The notes: generated by a model from the letters alone, not told the origin. Numbered from the stretch's first letter, positions 11,440 through 23,645 are shown. The stretch is DNA of 64,000 bases from Ariolimax columbianus (GCA_036924085.1 JAVGWX010000002.1:52017105-52081104), one strand, 5' to 3'. Numbers and translations are program-made.

Positions 11440-11985
11440 CATATGAGTTACATGTCCGGCATGTCAAATAAGTTGACAAAGGAAGGTTAGGTATGGTACT
11501 GGCTACTCCACCTGTAGAAACATTTAAAAAAAACTATTATTACGTCATTTATTCCATTTGTCAAAGTCCATGGGGAGATTTATTGGAATGAGAAAGACAT
11601 GCTGCTTGCCTCTGGGAGTCTGATACAGTGTGCAGGTTTGTTTTACCTGATAAGAAAAAAACTATGTTGTGAACAAATGTCCTCTAGGTCTTGAGACCCA
11701 GCAATAACTGCTCCACAACCATTCGTCTAGAAACTTTAAACCCAACAACTAGGCCAGGAGACCCAGCGTATAACTGCTCAACCACCGTTCCTCTAGAAAT
11801 TGTAAGCCACAAGAAGAAAAAAAAGATCTGTACACCATATGGTAGAAGAGGATTCACTAAGTTGTCAGGTTGGGGGTGGGGGGGGGTTGGGGGTTGGCAT
11901 GGTACACTCCACTCACTCCTCTAGAAACTATAAGCCACAAGAAAAGATCTCTACACTACATGGTAGAAGAAGGGCTACTTTTGTT
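11440..11985 (-). repeat. Family E-like dispersed repeat, two to three decayed partial units
   Basis: Segments near 11470-11530, 11690-11830 and 11890-11965 share TCTAGAAA(C/T)T(T/A)(T/G)AA(A/G)CC and AGAAAAGATCT, and resemble 51270-51375. A G-rich run (11870-11900) separates two of them. Boundaries are uncertain. Confidence 0.45.
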
Positions 11986-12379
11986 GTTGGTAATATGAAG
12001 ATAGATTTTCCTATACATTCCCTGCACAAAATCAATTGTTGTAGGTAGTCTTTGTACTGAATTATTTTTTCACCAATAGAACAGGGCACCTTTATAGTGG
12101 GCATACTTATTGAATGTATTCAAAGCTTTTACATGATCCTACTTTGATGATTTTCTGTAACACCTTTTATTTTATGGGATGAAGTTACAACTCCAGTCCT
12201 TTTAAGTTACTTTATTAAAACCACTCTAGAGTAGAAGGTTCTCCAACTTATAGATTGTGAGATTGGGAGTAGCCATGTGTGTTTGAAAACAAAATTTGGG
12301 TGCAACTTCCTAAAAATGATGCTGGGAATAAAAAAAGCATTAACTAGTATTCCAATAGCTAAATAGATGTCACAAGGTG

Positions 12380-13455
12380 CTTAGGCAATAGGGCCTATAG
12401 TGCTAACTGTCCATGAAGATGATGAGTGGCTGAGTCCTAGGCTGCATATAATGAGGATGATGTTTTTCCAATTTAACCTAACCAGGTGGTGCAGTTGAGG
12501 GGCCATAATGAAGTAGGTTGTTTCCTATATTTGATGTCCATGGCCTGCTTTAAGAGTTGACGGGTGGGGACGTTCCATGCATTTTGGGCCACATGTCCAA
12601 ATAGGGCCAAATGGCAATGGTTCAGCATTGTGAATGTGCTTTCAAAGTCTGTCTGTTGGTTGACTCTGTCATTTCATACCAGTCAATCGCAAGGTTGTGG
12701 AAGGCTTCAATTTACTTCTGATCGCTCTGCAGAAATTGTCCTGGTTTTGTAACCATAAAGCAGGATGGGGACGACACAGGTTATGTAGATTTGTAGCTTA
12801 GTTTTTCAGTGAAAACCTCTCCTGGTTCCAAGTTTAATGCAGGATGTTAATAGAGACGGTATCCACGCAGACTCTTTGAATGATGTTCGAGTGGCTTCGT
12901 GCATCAGAGTTTTGCTTGTTTCCTAGATAAATGAAATCCTCAGTGAAGCTGACATGATTGCCATTGACAATAATTTCTGTTGTGGGATTGCAGTCACGGT
13001 TTTGTACCTTGGTTTTTGTCCTTGAGATAGGGAGGCCTAATCTAGATGCAAGGGCTTTTATGTGATCCAGCGGTTTTACCAGTCTGAGGGTTGGAACCTG
13101 GTATGACTACATTATTTGTGTAGTTGAGGCTGGTCCACTCAGCTGTTGAATGGTGGCTTCTGGGTGCAGCAGAATAAAAGCAGCGCAAGGACACGTCTGG
13201 CACAGACACTGGATGATGTAGGAGAAATTGTGACTAATTTTGACTCTTGTTCTAGTTTTGCAGTGTAGCTGTTTGATTAGACATTGCAGTATAGCTGCTC
13301 GATTAGACAACAAGTACCTGTCAGTGGACCAAACTGTTATGAACAGTTTGCAGGGTGATGCTTATGGGCTCATGTGTGTATTTCAACAGCTCGGGAGTAA
13401 TGCCATCAGGTCCTGTGGCTCGGCTGTCTTTTATCTTATTTAGCCTATTCTTTCA
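12380..13455 (-). mobile_element. Decayed LINE reverse-transcriptase remnant
   Basis: In minus-strand order: about 13440-13370 reads KIKDSRATGPDGITPELLKY (start of the RT palm). About 13010-12915 reads NPTTEIIVNGNHVSFTEDF then IYLGN (thumb). About 12750 reads LLYGYKTRTI. Many stops and frameshifts; no complete domain. Confidence 0.7.
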
Positions 13456-13749
13456 TTCCCAATAGGGAATAAGAGGACTCAGATCCACATATGGAGAACA
13501 GAAGAAATGGTTTTGGAAATTCAGTTCCTTTGTGATGGCTGCGCATGTGATTTCTCTCTTCAATTAGTTGCTCCTATTATACCCCTGTGGGAATATAGAG
13601 GTCTTTTTTATACTTTCATTCAAGTGTTCAGAGGAACAGGTGTTTGGCCTATTGTATCTTTGCATAACGAAGTGACTGCTTATTTGAAATTTTGTTGCCT
13701 TTATTTAATTTTTTCTTGCATTGTGGCTTACAACGTACTTGTTATATAT

Positions 13750-13880
13750 TTTGAACTGCCAAGGGTTCATTAATGTATATGGGACTTCCGAGTTTATCAT
13801 CCACCTCCCATAGGACTAGGTGACAGTCTCATCTCCCTTGAGACCAAATGATGCTTCAAACTGCCCACTGTTTCATGCTT
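13750..13880 (-). repeat. tRNA-derived SINE family C, 3' part
   Basis: Shares GGACTTCCGAGTTTATC and a TCTC-CTTGAGACCA block with 27155-27260 and 45225-45320. The tRNA-like head seen in those copies is absent here. Confidence 0.65.
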
Positions 13881-14074
13881 TTCTTGAGAGGCCATAACGA
13901 CCCCATAAGTGGAATTTATTTTAAGTAAATTTTCTTTTTAGTGATGGCTTCCAAAGCTACTCGTGCTGAGTTCTTAGCTATTTTTCTCTGGTAACCGGTT
14001 GCAGTGACTCTTCTCATATCTCGAGGCATACTGAAACAGGTGGCCCAAGTCTTGTTCTTGTGGGTCCTTTTTTA

Positions 14075-14352
14075 ATTTCTTAATTATGATTTCTGAGTGT
14101 ATTTTTTATGTTTTTAATCATCTTGGTGCAATCACTGCCTTGATCTGCCTCTTTTGCCCGACCATTGTGTCTTTCGGTGTGGCCAAAGTATTTATATTTT
14201 CTGTTCATGGTGAAATTTATGAACCAGTTCTCCTCTAAGCTCAGCTCCTGTTGAATGTCTGCTTTCTCCTTTATATCGGTCCACTGTATCCTGAGGATCT
14301 TTCTAAAACATTTTGACTCGAGGGACTCGATGTTTGGGTAACTGTCCATGTT
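14075..14352 (-). mobile_element. LINE RT C-terminal fragment
   Basis: The minus strand encodes NIESLESKCFRKILRIQWTD, typical of the C-terminal 'I(E/D)xFExxCxR(K/R)(I/M)LRIxWTD' block after the RT thumb, followed by YKYFGHTERHNG. About 90 codons remain open. Confidence 0.75.
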
Positions 14353-14689
14353 TCATAGCCGAATGCTGTCATGGAAAAAAACACAGATTCTCAAAATTTG
14401 AACTTTTATTGGTTTGTTGGTAATCTGCGACAGTCTCCTCAGGTTGTGTTTTTAATACAGCATATAGTGATTCTAGTACCACTCACATGAAAGCTGAAAT
14501 TGCCCACTAGCGGGCCGTAGTGCGAAGGTTGAAGAGCACTGGTGTACTCTGTTACTTGCATATTAGCAGCTAAAACAAGTTTGTTTACGCGTATGTACGT
14601 ACATACATACAAGTTTTCAGCACTTGAACGGCAATAAATACACACAAACTGACAGAAGAGGAAGTTAAACTTCAGGGTCTCTATAAACT

Positions 14690-14957
14690 TTGACCAGCAC
14701 TCGTCATGTGTATCTTTCATCAGTGCAGGTTGTATGTACCTTTGACCAGTGCATGTCATGTACATATTTGACCAGTGCTGCTCATATACATTTTTGACCA
14801 GTGCAGATCATGTACATCTTTGACCAGTACAGATCATGTACATCTTTGACCAGTGCTGCTCAAATACTACATCTTTGACTAGTCCAGGTCATGCACATCT
14901 TTGATCAGTGCTGCTCATATACTATATCTTTGACCAGTACAGGCCATGGGCACCTTT
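14690..14957. repeat. 26-28 bp minisatellite
   Basis: About ten imperfect copies of CATCTTTGACCAGTGCAG, TCATGTA and close variants (GTGCTGCTCATATAC). Divergence between copies is high, so the array is old. Confidence 0.85.
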
Positions 14958-15284
14958 GAGGGACACAAAGTCTGCTTACATTAGACCAATGTGTAAAAAT
15001 AAGATAAAGGTTGTCCAGTATCAGGCCCTATCAGCAAAGATAAAGTGTTAGCTATTTGGTTGTGGTTAGTCAAAGCGTTTTCCAAGTTGGGGGTGACCAG
15101 TTGACTTTCCTTGTCACATGGCCTTCCGTAACTGTAGATCAGGTGCAAACATGTACGCTGAGAAGTATCAGAACCTGAGATCAAACCTGGTACCTAGTTG
15201 CAAGCACTCTAAAGGCTCTGTCGCTTAGAATCTCAGTGGCCATCACAATAAGTGGATTATTTGGGGATAAAGATGTCACAGGGA

Positions 15285-16110
15285 TTAGGTGAGGTACGTA
15301 AACAGTTGTCATGAGGATCTGATGCTTACTTACTTTCTGTGTCCTTGGTCACTACTTCAAACACCATTCTTGCAGTATTCGACCACATGGTCGTTGCCAC
15401 TCAGCAGGTCATTTATACTGCAAGTCTTTGGGAGGTTTGGGCAGATGATCAGGTGGTCTTGGTCTTGTGTTGCTCCACATTTGCATGTTTCATCATCCCT
15501 GTATCCTTATCTTTTTAGGTTTTTCCTGCATCGTGATACAGCAGTTCGAAGTCTATTTTGTGACTTCCATGTTGTGAAAAGCAGGTGATGTCCAGACACA
15601 GGTTCCTCCCTTAACTCGATCCATATTTCAATGCGGCTTTTCCAGGACTAATCTGTATGGGCCGGGGTCACTGTAAGAAACTTGGCTTTAGTCTTGTGTT
15701 TTGCGCCTGATGTCCAAACAGGGTGCCTTGGGTCGTTTACCTGTTTCTCTCTTTCTACGGACACCGATTATGGGGTCATTTTATCAGATGGTGTATGTGT
15801 AATGCACCCAGTGACTATCTGGCTTGTCTCATTCATTACTGCGTCAATACGTTTGACATGTGCTGAGTTCTTGCAGACTGGCGCAGTGTACTCAGCTATG
15901 AAGAAACACAGGACGAGAGCTGATGTTCTGAGGACATCTATCTTTGCTCAACATGTTGTGCCAAGTCAGTTTTTAAATGATACTGTTTCTCGCATGTATT
16001 TTCTGTTCAGTACTGCATAGTACAGCGTACGATACTCCCATCTATTTGGGAGCTGTACTGTGTTCCAGTTCCTGTCCTTGCTATTTGATCTGTAGCTTTC
16101 TTCTTGCATC
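15285..16110 (-). mobile_element. LINE remnant: RT thumb and C-terminal Cys/His block
   Basis: In minus order: 15950-15760 reads DVLRTSALVLCFFIAEYTAP, VCKNSAHVKRIDAVMNETSQ, IVTGCITHTPSDKM, the RT thumb 'EYxAPVWxxSxHxxxID' block. 15515-15400 reads CKCGATQDQDHLIICPNLP. Several frame breaks. A different lineage from the RNase-H copies at 41 and 54 kb. Confidence 0.75.
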
Positions 16111-16486
16111 TCTGTTTTTGAGACGGTAGGCACACACTTGGATTTTACTGGGATTTGGTTTGAGGTGATTTTTAAGGTAGAATAGAGCAAAGGAATCAAA
16201 GATGTTTGTTAATTTCTGTTCGACTTCTTTAAATCCATTTAACTGGGAAGCTACTAATTGTGTGACAGTTGGTTTGTGTTTAGCCTACAAATGGCTGATT
16301 CTGCTGTTCTAGTTTACCTTCTTGATTATGTGGTTGTTGGTCTGTGTGATCCCTTCTGGTGAACCCTGATTATGTTCTGTCTGGCATCAACGGTTACCGT
16401 GCTCTGGGAAACCTTATAGGGTTTTGTGGTTTTGTTTGTTTGTAAAAGATTTGCCTACCTGTATTCTACTGGCGGAGGCACAACCC

Positions 16487-17030
16487 TTGGATGACAAGAA
16501 TAGGTGCACTGTTAGCTGAGTGGTCTCCCTGGATGACAAGAATAGGTGCACTGTTAGCAGAGTTGTCTCTCTTGGGTTACTGGATGACAAGAATAGGTGC
16601 ACTGTTAGCAGAGTTGTCTCTCTTGGGTTACTGGATGACAAGAATAGGTGCACTGTTAGCAGAGTGGTCTCTCTTGGATTACTGGATGACAAGAATAGGT
16701 CCATTGTTTATCGTGTGGTCTCCTTTGGATGACAAGAATAGGTCCACTGTTAGCAGAGTTGTCTCTCTTGGGTTACTGGATGACAAGAATAGGGGCACTG
16801 TTAGCAGAGTGGTCTCTCTTGGATTACTGGACGACAAGAATAGGTCCATTGTTTATCGTGTTGTCTCCCTTGATGACAAGAATAGGTCCACTGTTAGCAG
16901 AGTTGTCTCTCTTGGGTTACTGGATGACAAGAATAGGTGCACTGTTAGCAGAGTGGTCTCTCTTGGATTACTGGATGACAAGAATAGGTCCATTGTTTAT
17001 CGTGTTGTCTCCCTTGATGACACGAATAAG
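16487..17030. repeat. 51-bp minisatellite with shortened unit variants
   Basis: About eleven copies of GGATGACAAGAATAGGTGCA, CTGTTAGCAGAGTTGTCTC, TCTTGGGTTACT. Some units are shortened by deletion of the CTTGGGTTACT end. A second variant (GGTCCATTGTTTATCGTG) recurs in a fixed order, showing a higher-order repeat. Because 51 is divisible by three, long open frames cross the array in more than one frame; I do not regard these as genes. Confidence 0.93.
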
Positions 17031-17489
17031 GACACTGTTACTGTCCAAGCATGTTGTAAAAGGCGACAATCGAGAGTTGTGCTTGATGCTAGCAACCCCA
17101 TCATGTAAAACACATCTATTATAAACAACCACTGCAAAAGCTGACATTCAGACCCCCTAAAAAGATACCAGCTACAGTTTAAAACCTATACTTCACATTG
17201 TTGTGAAATGCTCCTCTTGGTACAACTATACTAATCGTCTTTTACGTCACGTGGTCCTATTCTTTCATCCCCTCATACCATTCGAGAGATACATCTCCAC
17301 TTATCCAGCTTATCTCTTATACAATCTTGTGTATCAGTGGGATTACGGTCCACAATATACCTCCCTTCCTTTTGGCCATATGTGGTGTGACAGGGATATC
17401 CCTGTGCTACCACCCCTTTCTAGATATCATGTACTCTTATATTCCGTTCTGTCTGGCCTGCTTTGTGCCTCTGTCACTTTTTCTTAATT

Positions 17490-17760
17490 TGCCTTGATTC
17501 CTTTGTCTTCTCTTTCTTGTCCTCTCTTAAGCAAATGTTGCTCTCTCTCTCTCCCTCCCTCCCTCCCCACCGTCAACTCTTTCTTCTTGTTTAATTTTTT
17601 TTGTCGTTGCGCCCCTCGAGCCTCATCCTCCCCGACTTACGGTAAAATCCTGTGTACCAAACGGTCGCGTTCTCCGTCATGATTTGTCCTTGTCCTCCTT
17701 CATTGTCTCCTTCATTTGCCGTGTCTTAGTCCTCAATCCCTCCCTTCCTCCTCACTCTCC

Positions 17761-17793
<33 letters not shown>

Positions 17794-17800
17794 TCACACA
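17490..17800. repeat. Pyrimidine-rich tract with (CT)n and (GT)n
   Basis: The + strand is almost entirely C and T, ending with (TC)n and (TG)n at 17760-17795. The Ser/Leu/Pro-rich open frames over it are composition artefacts. Confidence 0.8.
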
Positions 17801-17884
17801 CTCTGTACCTCTTCCACGCGCATTTCTTTGATCGTTGAGTCGGGTGTGTCCCAGCTTACCGTGTAATCCTGTGTAATTAACTCT

Positions 17885-18260
17885 TGCCATCTGAGTTGTC
17901 TGCCGCGGTCTTTGTGTATGACAAGGACAAGAATAGCACCACTGCCCCCACAAAGAGCATGTCGTAATATGCGACTAACTGTGTGACATGGCAGAACAGC
18001 AGCCATAGTTATCGGGTTTGTTAACGAGCAGCATAGATTGCGGCTAACAGGCTGCGGGTCTACTTTGCTCTAGTGTTTCAGTCTATTAATATGGGCTCGT
18101 ACATCGGTTAACCACCCTCCGCAGAGCTTGTCCTAACGCATCGGAGTATTAAGCTGCTCGAGCATAGCCCGCTAAGCAGAAGATCCTCGTCCCGGCTACA
18201 TCCAGCTCATTCCAGAGCTGGGGGCTGTACAAGGGCATCCACCCCTGTAGAAGTACATGT
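17885..18260 (-). repeat. Dispersed repeat family D, copy 1
   Basis: The reverse complement matches 43184-43560 and 25391-25700. Shared blocks are GTACTTCTACAGGGG, CTTAGCGGGCTA, CTCGAGCAGCTTAATACTCC, GGTGGTTAACCGATGT, GTAGACCCGCAGCCTGTTAG, and ATGCTCT(C/T)TGTGGGG(C/G)AGTGG. About 375 bp, with no ORF and no obvious terminal inverted repeat. Confidence 0.88.
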
Positions 18261-18329
18261 CGACTAAGAGCCATCTTTAACGATCCGTCATGTTGTCTCC
18301 TTGCATACTCTCATTCATTCGTCGTTTCG

Positions 18330-18900
18330 TGATCTCTCTCTCTCTCTCTCCTATCCATTCATATGCCTCGTTCCCTCATCTCCTCTCAATTCTTATGCTT
18401 CTATGCCTCACTCTCCCCTTCATTCTTATTCCTTCGTTGTCTATCCATTTATTTCTTATGCCTCCATTTGTTTTACTTTCCACTCAATGCTCGTACCCAT
18501 CCCTCTGTCTTTCTCCTCAATTCTCATACTCTTCCTCCATGCCCCCTCATATCTCTCTCCTCTATTTAAATGTCTCCTCTCTCCTCTATTTAAATGTCTC
18601 CTCTCTCCTCTATTCATATGTCCCATCTTTCCTCGCCATTCTTATACTCTCTCCTTCACTTGCGTTCTCTGTCACGCTTTATGTCGTTACATTATTCTTC
18701 CTACCACCTCCCGTCTTATCACCTCCCTCCTCTCAAGCCTTTTTTTTATAAACCTAGCATTCGCTCTCGCACTCTTGATGAAGGATCTGACACAGTGTCT
18801 CTTTTATTGACTGACTTGTCCTCTCTCTCTACACCTCCCTCTCAATCTGTCCATCTCTCTCTCTCTCTCTCTCACTATATATATATATATTTTTTTTTTT
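18330..18900. repeat. Pyrimidine-rich tract, (CT)n and (TA)n
   Basis: Nearly all C/T on +, with a doubled CTCCTCTATTTAAATGT unit at 18556-18605 and a (TA)n-T run at 18875-18902. No gene. Confidence 0.8.
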
Positions 18901-19084
18901 TTAAATGTATATGCACACACACACGAGGGACAGTAATTAAGTACAATTTTATTATCAAGTTCATGGAAGAGAAGTGACAACGAATAATCTTATTTCTGGA
19001 CACAAAATGACGATTGAACAATTTTCCATGTATGGATTATGACGATCTAGCAGTATGCACTTGCGTAATATAGCGCCCAGTGTC

Positions 19085-19390
19085 GACTTGTGGAAAAACA
19101 ACGAGACGTTGTTAATTTGTTGTGTTCAGAGGGTGTGCAACCTTCTTAAATCTACAGAAGAATGATGGTTCAGTATGGAGACAGTTGTTTGAGTAAGATA
19201 AGAATGGATAGAAAGATGTCAGAACGGAAGACAGAAGAACGTCATTGATGAACCGTGACGTGGCAACTGACACAGTGAAACAGCAGGTCGACCAGCTAGA
19301 CCGTTACAACATGCGAGTCACTATTACTGAAATTCCTCGTAGACTTCAACATGAGTCACGGCGCTGTGCAAAAATGTGTGTAGTGTATAT
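19085..19390 (+). mobile_element. mariner-like transposase HTH remnant
   Basis: DTVKQQVDQLDRYNMRVTIT, then EIPRRLQ, followed after a one-base shift by MSHGAVQKCV. This is the second helix-turn-helix of mariner transposases ('V..V..L...D.RVTI.E(L/I)...L.(M/I)SHGSVQ'). Only about 45 residues are recognisable. Confidence 0.65.
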
Positions 19391-19589
19391 CAATCAATCA
19401 AAGTCAATCGCTCCTCGCGGAACATATTCCATTGACCACATCTCGACAGCATTTACGTTCTTGAGCTACTCTTTCTGTCTCTCTCCAGGTGTAACCATTT
19501 AATCGTAGCTCCCTCTCGCGTTCTTTTCTCTGTGTATTGTTAGTACTGCCTATCTTTCTCCTCCTTGAGTATTCCGTGTGACAGCATGT

Positions 19590-20105
19590 CTATCTATGTT
19601 GGACGGAGCCTTCCTCTCCTATCCAGCCCCATTTAATTCTCTTAATTTGTTGTTCCAGTAGATGTTGTTGACTCTTTTCCCATAGGTCTTCATTGCTCAC
19701 TATGCCCTGCCACTTTATGCCCATTGTCCTTCGTAGACATCTGTCAACGAGCTGTGGTCTTTGTTGTATGGCCTTGGTCGTTCTCCATGTTTCCGCTCCA
19801 TACAACCGTACCGACATGACACTGGTGTTGAATATTCTAACATTGGTGTGGATCTTGATTTAACTGGATCTTCATATGCTGTAGTGTCAGGAATGCCATT
19901 CTTGCCTTTCCAATACTGGTGTTTACATCTGCATATGTACCTTCTGACGTCTCAATTGTGCTGCCCAAATAAGTAAACACATACACCTTTTCCATTGGAT
20001 CTCCCTTCAGCATGATTGGTTTTTTGTTGATCAGATTAATTTGAAGAAACTTGGTTTTTTTTAATGTTGATATTCAATTCCAATTTCGCTTATTCTTACA
20101 CCATG
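19590..20105 (-). mobile_element. LINE RT thumb and C-terminal remnant
   Basis: The minus strand reads NINIKKTKFLQINLINKKP, VYVFTYLGSTI, TYADVNTSIGKARMAFLTL, then LYGAETWRTTKAIQQR, CLRRTMGIKWQGIVSNEDLW and KRIKWGWIGE. This is the common LINE order 'YLGS ... ADV..RIGKA ... LLYGAETWRTTK ... CLRRI..I.W...ISNE.LW'. A frameshift near 19815 divides it. Related fragments lie at 49.5-50.4 and 63.1-63.4 kb. Confidence 0.85.
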
Positions 20106-20439
20106 TACAATTTTTCTTGCATTTGACCATAGCTGTGGGACAACAATAGCAGAAAATCTGTTCAATCCAGGTCCTCCAATTGTCACCATTACTGTCCAGT
20201 TCTCTTCCCGTCGTTTGGTGTTTTCATTATCCAATCTAAATCCAACAATAACAGAAAGAGCGAGATAAGGCACCACTGTCTGTGCCACGAAGGTATCAGT
20301 GCTCCTTCACGTACCACTCTACATACTGTACCTTCGCACATACTTTAAATTATGGTTTTGTACTAGTCTGGTACATCATTGTGATTTTTCAATAATTGCC
20401 AAATAGTGTTTAAATCCACATTGTCATGCGCGCGTGTGT

Positions 20440-20700
20440 GTGTGTCACTCTGACGCTGTCTATCTCCCCCTAATTTTATATCTTATCTCTTACTCTCTTC
20501 TATTTCCGTCTCGATGCCTCCTGTGCTCTTTTTTCCGTGTCTACTCTCTCACTCTCTCGTCCTCTCTCTCTCTCTCACTCACTCTCTTCATCCCTCACTG
20601 TCCTAATCCCCCGCCCCTCAATCTTCCCCATTCGCATGACCGTCCAACTACCCTCTCATCCTCAGTAAATCTACCACTCCCGAGATCAAGAGTCCTGTCT
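20440..20700. repeat. Pyrimidine-rich tract preceded by (GT)n
   Basis: A short (GT)n at 20429-20443, then C/T-rich sequence with (TC)n at 20550-20590. No gene. Confidence 0.7.
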
Positions 20701-20929
20701 CAATCATTTCTCCATTCCTGGGAGACGTGTTTTGCCACAGTACTTGATATATGACGCTCGTTCGGTCCTCCGTTGTCTGCTAGTCACACAACTTGCCAAG
20801 AATGACACACGTACAGCACACAGCTTATCTCACTCGTCTTTCTCGTTAGTTATTTCACGGAGCGAAAGAATGAGATGTACAGTCGGTACACATTGTACTG
20901 CGTATTAACTACAGAGGGTTAGGGGAGTT

Positions 20930-21030
20930 CTTGCTTCTCATGGCAAAGGTGTAGGGTTAAATCCACCGGTGTCGGCACGCCCGATTCTATTCAACTATAA
21001 ATGGGTACTTGACTTAGTCTGCGAAGAAGG
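20930..21030 (+). repeat. tRNA-derived SINE head fragment
   Basis: TTCTCATGGCAAAGGTGTAG, GGTTAAATCC (box B-like) and GGCACGCCCGA resemble 26430-26510. The anticodon arm and box A are poorly preserved. Low-confidence family assignment. Confidence 0.4.
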
Positions 21031-21205
21031 GGACTAGACACAGAACTTCAAACAAAAGGAGCACACGACATGAAGTCTCGTGTGTCCGCTATGGAAACAC
21101 CTTAAAGCGTTTGACTCTCTACACGAGATTGTAGGGCTTCAGTCAGGGTCGACCCCATTACAAGCAGTGGATCTAAACGATTTCCTGTCTCGGATCTCCT
21201 GAAGT

Positions 21206-21893
21206 CAATGATGGCTGCACACACTACCTCATGTCAATGATAGATGCACACACCACCTCACAAGTCAATGACAGGTGCACACACTACCTCATGTCAATGA
21301 TAGATGCACACACCACCTCACAAGTCAATGACAGGTGCACACACTACCTCATGTCAATGATAGGTGCACACACTACGTCATGTCAATGATAGGTGCACAC
21401 ACTACCTCATGTCAATGATAGGTGCACACACTACCTCATGTCAATGATAACTGCACGCTGTACCACCCAAGTCAATGATAGGTGCACACACTACCTCATG
21501 TCAATGATAACTGCACGCTGTACCACCCAAGTCAATGATAGGTGCACACACTACCTCATGTCAATGACAGGTGCACACACCACTTCACAAGTCAATGATA
21601 GGTGCACACACTACCTCATGTCAATGACAGGTGCACACACCACCTCACAAGTCAATGATAGGTGCACACACTACCTCATGTCAATGACAGGTGCACACAC
21701 CACCTCACACGTCAATGATAGGTGCACACACTACCTCATGTCAATGACAGGTGCACACACCACCTCACAAGTCAATGACAGGTGCACACACCACCTCACA
21801 AGTCAATGATAGGTGCACACACTACCTCATGTCAATGACAGGTGCACACACCACCTCACAAGTCAATGATAGGTGCACGCTGTACCACCCAAG
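21206..21893. repeat. 29-bp minisatellite, about 24 copies
   Basis: Unit TGTCAATGATAGGTGCACAC then ACTACCTCA. Variants TGACAGG, CACCTCACAAG and GCTGTACCACCCA alternate in repeated blocks, showing a higher-order pattern of two units. The array passes directly into the 30-bp array at 21893. Confidence 0.95.
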
Positions 21894-22190
21894 TCAATGA
21901 TAAGAACGCCCCCACCAATAAAACCAACGATAACTACTCCCCCGCCCATAAAACCAACGATAACTACTCCCCCACCCATAAAACCAACGATAACAACGCC
22001 CCCACTCATAAAACCAACGATAACAACGCCCCCACCCATAAAACCAACGATAACTACTCTCCCACCCATAAAACCAACGATAAATACGCTCCCACTCATG
22101 AAACCAATGATAACTGCGACCCCCCCCCCCCCCGTGAAACAAATGATAACCCCCCCCCCCCCCCCCCCCGAAATCAATAACTGCATTTCT
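21893..22190. repeat. 30-bp minisatellite with C runs
   Basis: About nine copies of AAAACCAACGATAACTACTC plus CCCCACCCAT. The last copies decay into C runs (22121-22133, 22150-22168). The CAACGATAA part resembles CAATGATAA of the preceding 29-bp unit, so one array may derive from the other. Confidence 0.92.
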
Positions 22191-22439
22191 TCTTCTCACC
22201 CCACCCCACCCCACCTATCCACGTGATACCTGAAGTCAACGATATTTCGCCACGACACCTATGCTCTCCGTCTATATACCAGATGAAATTAAAATCCTGC
22301 GCCCACATTTTTCTAGTTAACTCATTTAGTATTAATAAAAAAATCTGTTTATCTGGCCAATAATGAAGACAAATATGTTCAAGCATATTGTGTATGGCCA
22401 ATGGCTGTGTTCACGTTTCGTAATGCCCCTATTTAATCA

Positions 22440-22800
22440 GAGATTGTGTGCCTGATGCAAGCTTGTCAACAACGATTTATATTTGTTCTGGTTTATTTTG
22501 TCTTGGAGTACCATGTTGGACCAAGGGCTTTACTTGGTCCGTCTTAGGACTTTCCACATTAACCCATCTAATCAATCAAAACCTTTTCATGTCTCCGTGG
22601 AGCATGCCTTTAACAAATACGTACAAAGTAATCATGCGTTAGTTTTTGTGGGTTACCGTTTATACAGGATGGGAAAGGCAACCATATGCCCAACCATCTT
22701 TAGTCGCCTCTTACTGTATGTCTGGGACTCACATTTGGCTATTAGTAGTAACTGGGTGTATGGTTTCCTTTGCGGCTTACTAGGCCTCCAGGCTTTTTCC
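22440..22800 (+). repeat. Dispersed repeat family E copy (diverged)
   Basis: Shares AACCTTTTCA(T/G)(G/C)TCC, CCCAACC(A/C)TCTTTAGT and GCCTCTTAC with segments at 52880-53090 and 48320-48500. No ORF of note. Family and boundaries tentative. Confidence 0.4.
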
Positions 22801-22929
22801 TGTTGACATATAGCCTACCCAGAAGTAAAAGGCATGCACAGGCAATGAGTCTTTGCCTCTCAGCTTACAAATCGTCTGAAAATTTAAGAAGTATATGATG
22901 CTGTCATAGTTTGATGTAGAAGTAAGAGT

Positions 22930-23345
22930 TCTGATTTGACTAGTAGTAGTTATTTATGTAGTGATATTTTGATAGTAGACGTAAGAGTCATGATTTGGCT
23001 AGCAGTTCTTCGTGCAAGAGTTATGATTTGGTTAACAGTTCTTCATGTAAGAGTCATAACTTGGTTAACAGTTCTTCATGTAAGACATGATTTGGCTAGA
23101 ACTTTTTCATGTAAGACTAATGATTTAGCTAGTAGTTCTTTATGTAAGATGACCTGGCTAGTAGTTCTTCATGTAAGACTCATGGTTTGTATAGTAGTTC
23201 TTCGTGTAAGATTCATAATTTGGCTAGTAGTTCTTCATGTAAGACTCATGATTTGGCTAGTAGTGCTTCATGGAAAACTCGTGATTTGGCTAGTAGTTCT
23301 TCATGTAAGAGTCATGACTTGGCTAATAGTTCTTCATGTAAAAAA
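22930..23345. repeat. 33-bp minisatellite, about 12 copies
   Basis: Unit GTAAGACTCATGATTTGGCT then AGTAGTTCTTCAT, with point changes. The 33-bp length gives open frames across the array; no gene is implied. Confidence 0.92.
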
Positions 23346-23394
23346 ACAATGACACTTGACTACGTTCGTTTTCGTCGTCCGTCCTGACGTTTTG

Positions 23395-23645
23395 TTATGT
23401 TATGTCGTAGTTTACAGCGAGGATACGATATCTGCGCCCATCGGGCCGACACATCTCATTTCAGCACGGCACATTTTTTGGGACTAAGTTTGTCTTCCCT
23501 TTTCGATCCATATTCTCTTACACAGGTTGCATGGATGCAACCTGATTCCAGGACCGTCACTTGGAGAGGAATAGGGTCATCTCTGGTTCACTGACCCTAG
23601 TCTGACAGAAGCAGTCAGCTATGATTCGCTGAGTGCTGTCACGTC
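23395..23645 (-). repeat. Short retroelement family B, partial copy
   Basis: The + strand shows GTCGTAGTTTACAGC, ATCTGCGCCCATCGGGCCG, ACACATCTCATTTCAGCA and CAGTCAGCTATGATTCGCTG, matching the 9283 and 37145 copies. Confidence 0.75.

Noticed and set aside
16491..17124. Open frames of 205 and 131 codons
   Set aside because: They run across a 51-bp tandem array whose period is divisible by three; several frames are open at once.
18290..18977. Ser/Leu-rich frames up to 169 codons
   Set aside because: Pyrimidine-rich sequence; three overlapping frames are open, as expected from composition.
21393..22226. Frames of 106-138 codons on both strands
   Set aside because: They translate the 29- and 30-bp arrays; no independent coding signal.
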